Of a stretch of DNA of 13,542 bases, positions 1 through 8,731 are shown piece by piece (positions within the stretch are counted from its first letter, which is position 1; each line of letters begins with the position of its first letter). The stretch comes from Betaproteobacteria bacterium (GTDB taxonomy: Bacteria > Pseudomonadota > Gammaproteobacteria > Burkholderiales > Burkholderiaceae_D). Position numbers and translations under genes: made by a program. The stretch lies in contig JAATFN010000338.1 of NCBI GenBank assembly GCA_015655165.1, positions 1-13,542 of the forward strand, in the 5' to 3' direction. The notes under the pieces are model-generated. The model did no database searches. It saw only the letters and a program-made list of their open reading frames with translations, and was not told where the DNA came from.

Positions 1-2
1 CC

Positions 3-1655
3 TGGTCCGCACTCCCGAATGCTCCTGTTATATTAACCGGCAATAAGTTATCGTTTGCAGCCTATGATACAGCCTGGCGAACAGGTATTGCACTTCAGAA
101 AAACGGCAAGAAACTGCATATAAAAGCGTTGCCAGATGTAGGCGATAAAATCGATCTCTCTGCCATCGTAGTACCAGCTGACTTAAAATCGATTCCTGCA
201 TTTAGCAATATCAGCTCGGCAAATACACAATACGAAATCAAGGATTTGGCAGAACTTGGCGCATTAATCGCCTTAGGTAACAATGGACCATTTCATGCAG
301 ATATTATTATCAGTGATGCAGAATTGCTCGCGCGTATGCGCGACGCGACGAATGCATTGAAACTGCAGATCCAGTCAAGTGGACCATCTGCAGCATCGGC
401 CTATACAACATGGATAGCGCAATCATTTACCGTACTTGACGACAAGTCAGGAACTGGCCAGATTCGCCTTGCCAAATTTGGCGGTACGCCCGTCATCAAC
501 GTACCATCCAATATAGGCGAAAAAGCAGATGGCCTGTTTCAAGCACTCTGGAAATCGACAGCATTAAGTAAGGAACTCACCGTCGATCGTGCATCCACTC
601 CAGCATTAGACAGCGATCAAATACTGTTGACACGCCTTGGCCAATTCAATGCAATTACAGGCACGATAGATGTATTGTCGCGTGCGGATCGGACAGTCGC
701 ATTTGATCTTGGGACAATTGCCGGTGATGGCAGGTTGCCGTCCAAGATTGTATTTGACTTGTCGGCAGCGCCAAATATCAATGGTACCCCACCTATCGCC
801 TCTATCTTTTTCAATGACTACCTTTTAGGTGCAAAACGTTTGACATCAGATGGTAAGCCACAACGTCTTTCTATCGATATTCCTCCTTACACAGTAGCAG
901 CACACAATGAAATTCGTATTAACTTCTTGCGTCAACCCACACAAGAGCACTGTCACGATTTACCGATTGCCTATCCGGTATCTATTTTGCCAGGTAGTCA
1001 TTTAGTTCTCGGTAAAAGCACGTTAAATAACGACTTTGTTGGTGTTGCCAGTAAGTTCGCTGACAAGGCCGAATTACTCGTACCGGAACAATGGCTAGCT
1101 CAACCCGCGGTAAGCTTGCCTCAGGTGATCTACATTGCAAATGCTGCCGGATTTCCTGCACAAAATGCTACCCTGAAGGTCGTTAAAACAAATGAAATAA
1201 GCAAACCTGATACGAATTTCTTGGCATTCGATGTCTTGTTTGATCAAAAATCGTCTGCAACGCTTCACCAAGGAAAATTACTGATCAATGATCATGAAGA
1301 TGTACCGATGCTCGATGTAACAGGTCTTGACCATTTAGCGACAGTCGAAATACAAAAGATTTCTGGCGAAACCGGGATTGTCTATCGCAATGTCGGACAA
1401 CAACCTCCCACTCCAGATGAGGCATTGCGCTTTACGCAAGGTGATCTTGCTGTAATCGGAGAGCATGGCCTGTTACTGCAAATCGACAAGAACGATCCAA
1501 GTGGTGCGCAACTGGCTGACAAGAGCAATCCGCAATCATTATGGGAACGATATATGACTGTCTGGTTAATACTGCTTGCCATAATCGCCTTTATTTTAAT
1601 GGCAGCACGTATCGCACATGTCCGCCGTAAAAAGCAATCCTCGGATAAGCATTGA
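3..1655 (+). CDS. BcsB-like polysaccharide co-synthase, C-terminal part (5' end outside window)
   Basis: The frame is open from base 3 to the TGA at 1653-1655, so about 550 C-terminal residues are visible and the start lies upstream. Internal TTG/ATG codons are not real starts, because the upstream in-frame residues (WSALPNAPVILTGNKLSF) continue the fold. The protein resembles BcsB, the periplasmic inner-membrane-anchored partner of cellulose synthase. It has alternating beta-rich carbohydrate-binding-like and flavodoxin-like segments, a BcsB-like stretch around codons 317-345 (CHDLPIAYPVSILPGSHLVLGK region), and a single C-terminal membrane anchor at about codons 519-538 followed by a basic tail (RRKKQSSDKH). 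E. coli BcsB is about 780 residues, so roughly 200 or more residues are probably missing. Its stop overlaps the start of the glycosyltransferase gene by 4 bases, which supports a functional pair. Its role is inferred: guiding the nascent glycan through the periplasm. The BcsB-superfamily assignment is fairly secure; the glycan is unknown. Confidence 0.8.
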   Translation, partial: WSALPNAPVILTGNKLSFAAYDTAWRTGIALQKNGKKLHIKALPDVGDKIDLSAIVVPADLKSIPAFSNISSANTQYEIKDLAELGALIALGNNGPFHADIIISDAELLARMRDATNALKLQIQSSGPSAASAYTTWIAQSFTVLDDKSGTGQIRLAKFGGTPVINVPSNIGEKADGLFQALWKSTALSKELTVDRASTPALDSDQILLTRLGQFNAITGTIDVLSRADRTVAFDLGTIAGDGRLPSKIVFDLSAAPNINGTPPIASIFFNDYLLGAKRLTSDGKPQRLSIDIPPYTVAAHNEIRINFLRQPTQEHCHDLPIAYPVSILPGSHLVLGKSTLNNDFVGVASKFADKAELLVPEQWLAQPAVSLPQVIYIANAAGFPAQNATLKVVKTNEISKPDTNFLAFDVLFDQKSSATLHQGKLLINDHEDVPMLDVTGLDHLATVEIQKISGETGIVYRNVGQQPPTPDEALRFTQGDLAVIGEHGLLLQIDKNDPSGAQLADKSNPQSLWERYMTVWLILLAIIAFILMAARIAHVRRKKQSSDKH

Positions 1656-3805
1656 GCCTGACCGTGACTTCGATTGAAATTTATATCGCCCAATACTATA
1701 CCGTATTGGAATATTGCGCGATTTTCACCGCGGTTATCATTCTGATATCAAGCATTGATGATTTATTCATCGATGCATGGTATTGGATACGACAAATCTA
1801 CCGGCATCTCACCATTGAACGTCGTGTCGACTATCGTGCGCTGACTGCAGATGATATGAGGCAGCAACAGGAAAAACCGCTTGCAATCATGATTCCAGCA
1901 TGGCTGGAATATGATGTCATTGCACAAATGATCGAGAACATGGTCAGTGTGCTCGATTACCGCAATTATGTTGTGTTTATCGGTACCTACGTAAATGATG
2001 TGGCAACGATTGCCGAGGTTGAGCGCATGCAACGTCGCTACCGACAATTACAACGTGTCGAAGTCCCCCATGATGGCCCTACATGTAAGGCAGATTGTCT
2101 GAATTGGATAGTTCAGGCAATTTCCTTACATGAACAAGAAAACAATATCGAATTTGCCGGTATGGTTTTACATGACAGTGAAGATGTACTCCATGCATTG
2201 GAATTAAAGTTTTTTAATTACCTGTTGCCGCGCAAAGACATGATTCAGTTACCGGTCATGTCACTTGAGCGTAATTGGTATGAACTGGTTGCCGGCACCT
2301 ATATGGATGAATTTGCAGAGTGGCATGCCAAAGATCTGGTAGTTAGGGAAAGTGTTGCCGGTATGGTGCCCTCGGCTGGTGTTGGCACCTGTTTTTCACG
2401 CCGGGCATTGATCACATTAGCCAAAGAAACACAGAATCAACCATTTAATACCGACACGCTGACCGAAGACTATGACATCGGAGAACGCTTGGGCAGGATG
2501 GGTATGCGATCGATTTTTGCCCACTTCAATGTCCAGTTTCGTGTCAAACGCCCTACCTGGTTTGGTCTTGGACCAGTACACGAATTGATCCTGACTATGC
2601 CATTGTGTGTGCGTGAATTTTTTCCAAACACATTTAGAACAGCCTATCGCCAAAAAGCCCGCTGGGTATTGGGTATTGGCTTGCAAAGCTGGGAGCAACT
2701 TGGCTGGCGTGGCTCACTTATCAACAAATATTTATTGTTTAGAGATCGTAAAGGTATTGTTACTTCATTTGTCAGTATCTTTGCCTACGTGCTGCTTCTA
2801 CAATTTGTCGTCTTGTATGTCATGGCATCGACAAATATCTGGACGGTACGCTTTCCTCCACTGTTTAGAGATGGTACATGGCTGATGACCGTCTCGGTCT
2901 TAATTACAATCTCGCTAGTATTACGTGTAGTCCAGCGTATGTATTTCGTGACCAAGCTCTATGGCTGGGAACATGGACTTATGTCGGCTCCACGCATGAT
3001 TATCGGCAATTTCATTAATTTTTTTGCAGTGTCGCGTGCCTGGAAATTGTTTCTTGGGCATCTGTTTTTTGGCACACGCATGGCATGGGATAAAACCATG
3101 CATGACTTCCCTACGACAGACCAATTGGCACACAAGCGTGCACGTCTAGGCGAGCTGCTCACATCTTGGCAAGCTGTTGATCATAACAAACTTGAATCGG
3201 CTCTCAACGACCAGCTTCACAAACAGATGCCATTAGGACGTGTTCTTATTGCCAAGGGCTGGCTGGATGACGAGACACTGGCAGAAGCGATTTCTTTCCA
3301 GACAGGTCTTCCCCGTATCAAGCTGGATACGGCCGCCGTCAAAATCAATGCAGGTCTACTCCCTACTGAAATCTGTATACGCTGGCGCATTGCCGTGATC
3401 GATCAAACCGCATCATCCATAGTCATTGCAACAGCAAATACACTCCAGGAAAACGCCATCAACCAGATCAACAAGATGGTTGGATTGCAGATAGAACAAC
3501 AGATTGTCAGTGAAAGTGAGATTCGCGAAGCACTACGCCTGTTAAGCGGTACGGCCAATTACGACAATACAGCACCATTACTGGGCGACATCTTGATCGA
3601 AATGGCATTGATTGACCGTGTGCAATTTGAAATGGCCCTGACTGAATATCGGCCACAAAGGGATGGACGTATTGGCGATTATCTTGTCGCTCAAGGTGTG
3701 GTATCCCCTTCAAACATTGAACGCGCTGTACAAGAACAGCGTTTACGTACCAGCACAATGACGGCAAATGTGTCTCTACCTTCTTTAGAATCATCATCAG
3801 TATGA
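1652..3805 (+). CDS. nfrB: NfrB-like membrane GT2 glycosyltransferase with C-terminal MshEN c-di-GMP-binding domain
   Basis: This 717-residue protein is close in size to E. coli NfrB (about 745), the synthase of the c-di-GMP-dependent N4 glycan receptor polysaccharide. An N-terminal membrane segment lies at about residues 17-36. The cytoplasmic GT2 domain shows the processive-synthase residues: KAD (146-148), DSED (175-178), TED (271-273) and QKARW (334-338, the QxxRW motif). Membrane segments follow at about 369-392, 410-432 and 447-472. The C-terminus carries an MshEN domain: two 24-residue motifs (498-521 and 527-550) separated by exactly 5 residues, the spacing known for c-di-GMP-binding MshEN. 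A second, looser pair lies at 643-696. There is no PilZ domain, so it is not BcsA or Alg8/Alg44. The start is uncertain: TTG 1652 overlaps the upstream stop, and GTG 1664 is an alternative; neither has a strong ribosome site. Likely role: polymerisation and inner-membrane export of an unknown glycan, activated by c-di-GMP. Confidence 0.9.
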   Translation: MSLTVTSIEIYIAQYYTVLEYCAIFTAVIILISSIDDLFIDAWYWIRQIYRHLTIERRVDYRALTADDMRQQQEKPLAIMIPAWLEYDVIAQMIENMVSVLDYRNYVVFIGTYVNDVATIAEVERMQRRYRQLQRVEVPHDGPTCKADCLNWIVQAISLHEQENNIEFAGMVLHDSEDVLHALELKFFNYLLPRKDMIQLPVMSLERNWYELVAGTYMDEFAEWHAKDLVVRESVAGMVPSAGVGTCFSRRALITLAKETQNQPFNTDTLTEDYDIGERLGRMGMRSIFAHFNVQFRVKRPTWFGLGPVHELILTMPLCVREFFPNTFRTAYRQKARWVLGIGLQSWEQLGWRGSLINKYLLFRDRKGIVTSFVSIFAYVLLLQFVVLYVMASTNIWTVRFPPLFRDGTWLMTVSVLITISLVLRVVQRMYFVTKLYGWEHGLMSAPRMIIGNFINFFAVSRAWKLFLGHLFFGTRMAWDKTMHDFPTTDQLAHKRARLGELLTSWQAVDHNKLESALNDQLHKQMPLGRVLIAKGWLDDETLAEAISFQTGLPRIKLDTAAVKINAGLLPTEICIRWRIAVIDQTASSIVIATANTLQENAINQINKMVGLQIEQQIVSESEIREALRLLSGTANYDNTAPLLGDILIEMALIDRVQFEMALTEYRPQRDGRIGDYLVAQGVVSPSNIERAVQEQRLRTSTMTANVSLPSLESSSV
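3143..3301 (+). other. MshEN c-di-GMP-binding tandem motif in the glycosyltransferase
   Basis: Residues 498-521 (RLGELL...LESALNDQ) and 527-550 (PLGRVLIAKGWL...AISFQ) each fit the 24-residue pattern R/xLGxxLxxxG(I/L)xxxxxLxxALxxQ. They are separated by the 5-residue spacer LHKQM. This arrangement is the established c-di-GMP-binding signature of MshEN domains, as in the MshE ATPase. Both motifs keep the LG near the start and the final Q. The first has W rather than a small residue near position 9 and lacks the usual G at position 10, which may weaken it. Confidence 0.85.
3578..3739 (+). other. Second MshEN-like motif pair at the extreme C-terminus of the glycosyltransferase
   Basis: Residues 643-666 (LLGDILIEMALID...MALTEY) and 673-696 (RIGDYLVAQGVV...AVQEQ) repeat the MshEN pattern with a 6-residue spacer. 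The second half keeps G at position 10 and the terminal Q; the first half lacks both. It is either a degenerate second c-di-GMP site or a structural remnant of domain duplication. Confidence 0.6.
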
Positions 3806-6657
3806 AGCCAGCTTTATTATCATTTACCCTTGTCTCTCTCTTTGCCACACATGCAGCTAGTGCACAAGAGCTGCCATTGACAGGTCCGGCCTTTACAATT
3901 GCAGAAGAAGCATATAAAGCATATGACCGCGGTGACTACACAACCGCAGTACGTCAAGCCAAAGAAGCTATTCGTCTACGCCCCGACGTGCCACGTCTGC
4001 ATACATTATTACGCAACGCGGAAAGTGCCTTGCACACAAAACATGTCGGTGGCCTATACGTGGCAGCCCCAACAGCACGCCCCGTGGCGGGAAATGTATT
4101 AAACGAAATCAATCAGTTGCAGGCAGAAGGTAAATTGGAACAAGCACTTTCATTAACACAGGCATCATTAGACAAAATACCTGATATCAATAATGAATTA
4201 TCAACACGTAAAAAAATACTTGCCGGATTGCTTGCGAATCAATTTTCATCCAAGGCGATTGCTGCACAACAAGCAGGCGAAACCGATATTGCGGTCAGTG
4301 AAATTCTCCAATCGATCAACTATGCACCCAATGTTGCGTTATACCATCTGTTTTATATTGATCTATTAATCAAAGACAAGAAATTTTCTGAAGCTGAAAC
4401 TGCCAATCTTGTGGCACTTAACGACTCTGATGATCAAGGTATGCTGCATTTGACACAAGCTTATTTACTTCAGCAGCGTAATCAATATACCGAAGCGCGT
4501 AAGCATTATATTCAAGCGATTCAAAACGAAGATTTAAACGATGTCGATCTAGACAACATGCGCTTGATTACGGCCGATGCAGCACTGGCAGAAAATGATC
4601 CATCACTCGCATTGGAAGCCTTGTCCCCAATGCAAGAAAAATCTCCCGAGATCGAAGAGCGGCGTCAATTCGCGTATTTATCACAAGCTGGTGAAACCAG
4701 TTTCAGGCCTATTTTAACTGCTCCGATACTACGGTGTATTGCCGGCGTCCCTGAACCTGTTTGCTCATTTTTTGCCTCCTACCCACCATCCCAATTACTG
4801 ATTACAGCGGCCATCAATGCCACACAAACCAATCAGCTTGAAGAGGCAATGCATTTGACTCAAACTGCTTCTCATATCATTCAAGATACACCCGAACGTA
4901 CTGCTGAACGCAATACAATCAACCGTCTATTTGCCCAGCTATACGCGATAAAAACCTATGATGCGCTGGCTAAAAATGATCTTGATTTGGCCGAATTTAA
5001 CAGCCGTAAAGCGATCTCCTATACACCTGACAATATGAGATACCATTTACTTCTAGCCACGACGCTTGATCATAAAATGCAATATGAACGTGCCGAGCAA
5101 GCGGTAAATAATGCGATCGACATTGATGATGAAGATGTCGTACCTCTTGTATTGCGTGGCTACTTCCGACAAAAGCAGAATCACTATCAATTAGCACGTA
5201 ACGACTACGAAAAAGCACTAAAAAGCGATCTGTTGAGTCATGATGATATGCGTCTTTTACGTTTATATGTGTCAGATGCTGCAGCTTCTGCAAATGATAT
5301 GGAGTTTGCACATGAAGTATTAATGCCATTACCGGATAAAGATCCCGAAGTAGAATGGCGCCGCCAATTGATGCAATTTTATGTCGGGCACAGTCATGAC
5401 AATATGTCACTTCAGGCGCCATCTCAGGATTGCCGGATCACACCCTACGGTACGGCTTGTGCAATCGCCCCTAGCATGAGTTCGACTGATCAATTAATCA
5501 ATGTCATTTACCGACAAATTGGACAGAAAAACTACGCCAGTGCAATCCAGTTTGCGACTGGTCTATCCGCGCGTTATCCTGAAGAAAATAAATATCGTTA
5601 TATTCTCAAGCAGGCCAAACAAGCAGATGAACAGGAAATTGCATCATCCCGGGTTGATGATTTACCAGTATCGTATGTACCGAACATAGAGTTGGCATAT
5701 GCTGCATCAATGGCAAAGGCACCCAAACAGGCATTACAAATATTTCAGGATATAGAACACGCAAACAAGCTACCACCAAGTGGTCTGCAAAATACCGCTT
5801 ATGCGGCAATCAATGCTAATGAGCGTCCACTTGCCAGTCAATATTTGCGTAAAACAGTAGATGCTGTCCATGATAAAAAACTGGCACTGATACCACAAGG
5901 CTTGTTTGACACACGTAGAAGCGTATCCGAGCTTGAACGCGGATGGGGCTTTTATGTTGCAGGCAGCTATCGTGCCGGCAATACAGACTCGAAATTCACG
6001 AATAGCACGGTCTCCAGCGATAGTCTGCAAATAGGTACAGAAGGCTTCTGGCGCCCTCCCTCATTGGTCAAAGATGGCCGTTACGTGGATATTTACGGCC
6101 GTATAACAGCCATTGCCTATAATAAGTCAGGTAATACAGGACCTGAAACATTACAGGCCGCACTGGGTGTACGCTGGAAACCATTCACCAACCTAAGTCT
6201 CATTACCGCCTTTGAACGCCAATTCCCGATCGGTTCGGCAACACAAGGGGACTGGCTTGCGCGTATTGCCGATTCTTACGGTAAAGGAACCGATTTACGC
6301 GTTGATGTACCTGACTGGTTTTACAGTCAAGTCTATGCTGAAGCTGGCTATTACCTGCAAGCACAAACCAAATATATCGTATCGGAAGCACAAATCGGTC
6401 GCAGTTACCGTATGGATAACTGGTCAAAAAACACTGTACTGACACCACATGCTGTCTTGGCAGCGGATTATAACGACGGTTTTAGTACGCCACTTGCCAT
6501 TGGGGCTGGCGTCGGCGTGAATGTCAGACACTGGTTCCGTGAAGACCGTTATCATGCGCCGCGTTCATATTTCGATCTTTCTATTCAATATCGCTTCAAA
6601 CTGGCAGGAGACAGCCGTGCAAACGGCATTGTTATTCGAGGCATTTTCAACTATTAG
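3802..6657 (+). CDS. nfrA: NfrA-like outer-membrane protein: TPR-type periplasmic repeats plus C-terminal beta-barrel domain
   Basis: This 951-residue protein is comparable to E. coli NfrA (about 990), the outer-membrane partner of NfrB and receptor of phage N4. A Sec signal peptide ends at about A21 (THAASA, then QELP). Residues 35-700 are helical TPR-like repeats, for example E35-D62 with the pattern AYDRGDYTTAVRQAKEAI. They include a large unit duplicated at a period of 233 residues. Two C-x8-C pairs (C312/C321 and C544/C553) sit at equivalent places in successive units and probably form disulfides in the periplasm. From about residue 703 the sequence changes to amphipathic beta strands with aromatic girdles and ends in Y951, as expected of an outer-membrane barrel and of the NfrA C-terminal domain family. 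ATG 3802 overlaps the upstream stop (ATGA). Inferred role: periplasmic scaffold and export pore for the polysaccharide, as BcsC or AlgK/AlgE do elsewhere. Confidence 0.9.
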   Translation: MKPALLSFTLVSLFATHAASAQELPLTGPAFTIAEEAYKAYDRGDYTTAVRQAKEAIRLRPDVPRLHTLLRNAESALHTKHVGGLYVAAPTARPVAGNVLNEINQLQAEGKLEQALSLTQASLDKIPDINNELSTRKKILAGLLANQFSSKAIAAQQAGETDIAVSEILQSINYAPNVALYHLFYIDLLIKDKKFSEAETANLVALNDSDDQGMLHLTQAYLLQQRNQYTEARKHYIQAIQNEDLNDVDLDNMRLITADAALAENDPSLALEALSPMQEKSPEIEERRQFAYLSQAGETSFRPILTAPILRCIAGVPEPVCSFFASYPPSQLLITAAINATQTNQLEEAMHLTQTASHIIQDTPERTAERNTINRLFAQLYAIKTYDALAKNDLDLAEFNSRKAISYTPDNMRYHLLLATTLDHKMQYERAEQAVNNAIDIDDEDVVPLVLRGYFRQKQNHYQLARNDYEKALKSDLLSHDDMRLLRLYVSDAAASANDMEFAHEVLMPLPDKDPEVEWRRQLMQFYVGHSHDNMSLQAPSQDCRITPYGTACAIAPSMSSTDQLINVIYRQIGQKNYASAIQFATGLSARYPEENKYRYILKQAKQADEQEIASSRVDDLPVSYVPNIELAYAASMAKAPKQALQIFQDIEHANKLPPSGLQNTAYAAINANERPLASQYLRKTVDAVHDKKLALIPQGLFDTRRSVSELERGWGFYVAGSYRAGNTDSKFTNSTVSSDSLQIGTEGFWRPPSLVKDGRYVDIYGRITAIAYNKSGNTGPETLQAALGVRWKPFTNLSLITAFERQFPIGSATQGDWLARIADSYGKGTDLRVDVPDWFYSQVYAEAGYYLQAQTKYIVSEAQIGRSYRMDNWSKNTVLTPHAVLAADYNDGFSTPLAIGAGVGVNVRHWFREDRYHAPRSYFDLSIQYRFKLAGDSRANGIVIRGIFNY
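4096..5902 (+). repeat. 233-residue internal tandem repeat in the NfrA-like protein
   Basis: Units begin at about residues 99 (VLNEINQLQAEGKLEQAL), 332 (LLITAAINATQTNQLEEAM) and 565 (LINVIYRQIGQKNYASAI). The period is 233 residues (699 bases) both times. Units 1 and 2 stay aligned to their ends: QEKSPEIEERRQ aligns with PDKDPEVEWRRQ, and the C-x8-C pairs align too. The third unit is incomplete and runs into the barrel domain near residue 700. The DNA has diverged, so this is an old duplication. Confidence 0.75.
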
Positions 6658-6668
6658 GCCAACATGTG

Positions 6669-7334
6669 ATGATCAGAAACAAGATTTTTTCTCTACTGTG
6701 CGGCGCAACATTGGCAATGACAACAGGCCTGTTCGCAAACGCACAGGAAATCGCCAAACTGTATGCGCCACAAGCGCCAGCTGGCAGCAGTTATGTCAGA
6801 GTTGTCAATGCTTCCGGTAAAAATGCACGCATTGAATTCGTACATAAAACCGACACATTGGATGCGCATAAAATCGTCACCGATTACCGTGTTGTCAATG
6901 CATCAGGAGAACTACAAATCAACGTCAACGGAACTGCTCTGGTACCTGTAAAAATCACACCTGACAGCTTCAATACCATCATTCTGGATAGAAACAATCA
7001 CTTGAATGTCATTGTTGATACGACAGAAAACCGTAATGATCTGAAAGCCGAACTGCGATTTTATAACATTGTACCGACTTGCCATGGCGCGCTTGCACTT
7101 GAGAATGGGCCTGTCATTTTCGAGCAAACCAATTTTGGTGAAAGTAAGAAACGTACGATCAATCCAGTCAAAGCCAATGTGATTGCCAGCTGTGATACAA
7201 CCTCATCAAAACCCTACACACTCCCTCCGTTAAAGTCGGGAGACCGTACTAGTATATTTCTAATTGGCGACAGCAAACAGCCACGTCTGATTGTCCAGTT
7301 AGATGCGACAGAACCTTATTCTGGTCCCCGCTAA
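6669..7334 (+). CDS. algF: AlgF-like periplasmic polysaccharide O-acetylation protein
   Basis: With ATG 6669 the product is 221 residues; GTG 6666, directly before it, is the alternative. AGG at 6656-6658 lies at a usable distance from the ATG. P. aeruginosa AlgF is about 216 residues. A signal peptide is clear (hydrophobic core LLCGATLAMTTGLF, cleavage after A25, ANA|QE). The mature N-terminus, LYAPQAPAGSSYVRVVNASG, has the AlgF pattern, and the remainder reads as two beta-rich domains. C138 and C175 could form a disulfide. AlgF is needed for alginate O-acetylation and is thought to pass acetyl groups or link AlgI/AlgJ with AlgX in the periplasm. Being next to AlgI- and AlgJ-like genes, it probably does the same for this polymer. 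It lies 11 bases after the nfrA-like stop. The family call is good; the mechanism is not settled even for alginate. Confidence 0.85.
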   Translation: MIRNKIFSLLCGATLAMTTGLFANAQEIAKLYAPQAPAGSSYVRVVNASGKNARIEFVHKTDTLDAHKIVTDYRVVNASGELQINVNGTALVPVKITPDSFNTIILDRNNHLNVIVDTTENRNDLKAELRFYNIVPTCHGALALENGPVIFEQTNFGESKKRTINPVKANVIASCDTTSSKPYTLPPLKSGDRTSIFLIGDSKQPRLIVQLDATEPYSGPR

Positions 7335-7343
7335 GAGAGTGAT

Positions 7344-8729
7344 ATGGTCTTTGCCAGCACCAGTTTTATATTTTTATTCTTACCGCTATTTTTACTGGCC
7401 TATGCATTAGTCGGTGCGCGATGGAGAAATCTGACAATCCTGACATTTAGCTGGATTTTTTATGCATGGTGGCGGCTTGATTTTCTGGCGCTGATTGTAT
7501 CGATTGCAGCTTGGTCATGGGGAACAGGCTTGTGGATTAATCGCCGTGAAGGTAAGACACGTCGTTATGCGCTACTGGTGGCGATCAGTTGGCCATTGAT
7601 GTCGCTACTTTGGTTTAAATACGCTAATTTACTGGCACAAACTGCTACATGGCTGGGTGCACCACTCGGCCAATGGGAAGCGGTTATTTTACCGATCGGG
7701 TTATCGTTCTTTGTTTTTGGTGCCATTTCGTACTCGGTAGATGTTTATAGAAAAACTGTGAATGTCGAACACAGCTTCATTAATTATGCGACCTACCAAT
7801 CCATGTTCGTGCATTTGGTAGCCGGTCCTGTTGTCCGTTATAAATGGGTTGCAGAACGCTTGCAAGCGCGTGCATTTGACCGAAAAGAGTTCATGCTGGG
7901 TGTTGAGCGTTTCATGCAAGGCTTTGTGCTTAAAATTTTAATAGCCGATACGCTCGCGCCATTGGTCGATAGCGGTTATCTTCTGTCAGCACCGAGTGCC
8001 ACGGATGCCATATTGACGATATTGGCGTATACACTGCAGTTGTATTTTGATTTTTCTGCCTATAGCAGTATGGCAATCGGTTTGGGTCTCATGGTCGGTC
8101 TTAAATTTCCAGAGAACTTTAATCATCCTTATCTCAGCACTTCTTTATCGGAATTCTGGCGGCGTTGGCATATCAGCTTGTCGAGCTGGTTACGCGACTA
8201 TCTATATATTCCGCTAGGTGGCAACCGTCAAGGATTGGCCAGAGGGTGTATCAACCTGTTAATTACCATGGCGCTGGGTGGTTTATGGCATGGTGCAAGC
8301 TGGACATTCATGGTATGGGGTATCTGGCACGGTAGTGGTTTGATAATTGAAAAACTCTGGCGTACAGCAAATATGCCGGCGCTCCCCTCCTGGTCCAGCC
8401 ATATTGCATTGATACTTTTTGTCATGCTTGGCTGGATGCTATTTAGAGCACAGACATGGGATGAAGTCGCTGTCATGCTGGATGCATTGCAAGGTCATCA
8501 TGGTTGGCAAATGACAGAATCATTTGCAGCAATCTTGCGTCCAAACCAGATTATCTGTCTCGTATTGGGTATTGCACTTGTTTATCTACCAAAGGTTTAT
8601 ACGATCAACACACGCGTACAGCATTTACACAGTGCTATTTCGCGTGTTGCACTATGTCCTTTATGGCTGCTTGCCATCTGGGTATTACAGGGTAGGACGA
8701 TCGTTCCATTTCTTTATTTTCAATTCTGA
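7344..8729 (+). CDS. algI: AlgI-like MBOAT membrane O-acyltransferase
   Basis: This 461-residue multi-spanning protein belongs to the membrane-bound O-acyltransferase family, as AlgI, PatA and DltB do. It moves acetyl groups from a cytoplasmic donor across the inner membrane to periplasmic acetyltransferases. The N-terminal signature VFASTSFIFLFLPLFLLAY is typical of AlgI. The core motifs are present: YFDFSAYSSMAIGLGLM, SLSEFWRRWHISLSSWLRDY with H276, IPLGGNR, and the catalytic-type MALGGLWHGASW with H316, which corresponds to the essential His of AlgI. It is somewhat shorter than P. aeruginosa AlgI (about 520). ATG 7344 follows a purine-rich GAGAG at 7335-7339, and the gene starts 9 bases after the algF-like stop. 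The call is firm at family level. Acetyl as the donor group is inferred from the AlgF and AlgJ/X neighbours. Confidence 0.93.
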   Translation: MVFASTSFIFLFLPLFLLAYALVGARWRNLTILTFSWIFYAWWRLDFLALIVSIAAWSWGTGLWINRREGKTRRYALLVAISWPLMSLLWFKYANLLAQTATWLGAPLGQWEAVILPIGLSFFVFGAISYSVDVYRKTVNVEHSFINYATYQSMFVHLVAGPVVRYKWVAERLQARAFDRKEFMLGVERFMQGFVLKILIADTLAPLVDSGYLLSAPSATDAILTILAYTLQLYFDFSAYSSMAIGLGLMVGLKFPENFNHPYLSTSLSEFWRRWHISLSSWLRDYLYIPLGGNRQGLARGCINLLITMALGGLWHGASWTFMVWGIWHGSGLIIEKLWRTANMPALPSWSSHIALILFVMLGWMLFRAQTWDEVAVMLDALQGHHGWQMTESFAAILRPNQIICLVLGIALVYLPKVYTINTRVQHLHSAISRVALCPLWLLAIWVLQGRTIVPFLYFQF

Positions 8730-8731
8730 TC

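Noticed and set aside
1382..1693. 103-residue antisense open frame spanning the BcsB-like/GT2 junction
   Set aside because: It covers the conserved ends of two real genes and shows no protein features.
1..3805. Reading the first two genes as a cellulose bcsB/bcsA pair
   Set aside because: The order and the GT2 C-terminus do not fit: MshEN replaces PilZ, and the next gene is NfrA-like, not BcsC or BcsZ.
4997..5422. 141-residue antisense open frame
   Set aside because: It lies wholly within the NfrA-like gene, has no ribosome site or recognisable protein features, and is rich in H, Y and L as expected of a shadow frame.
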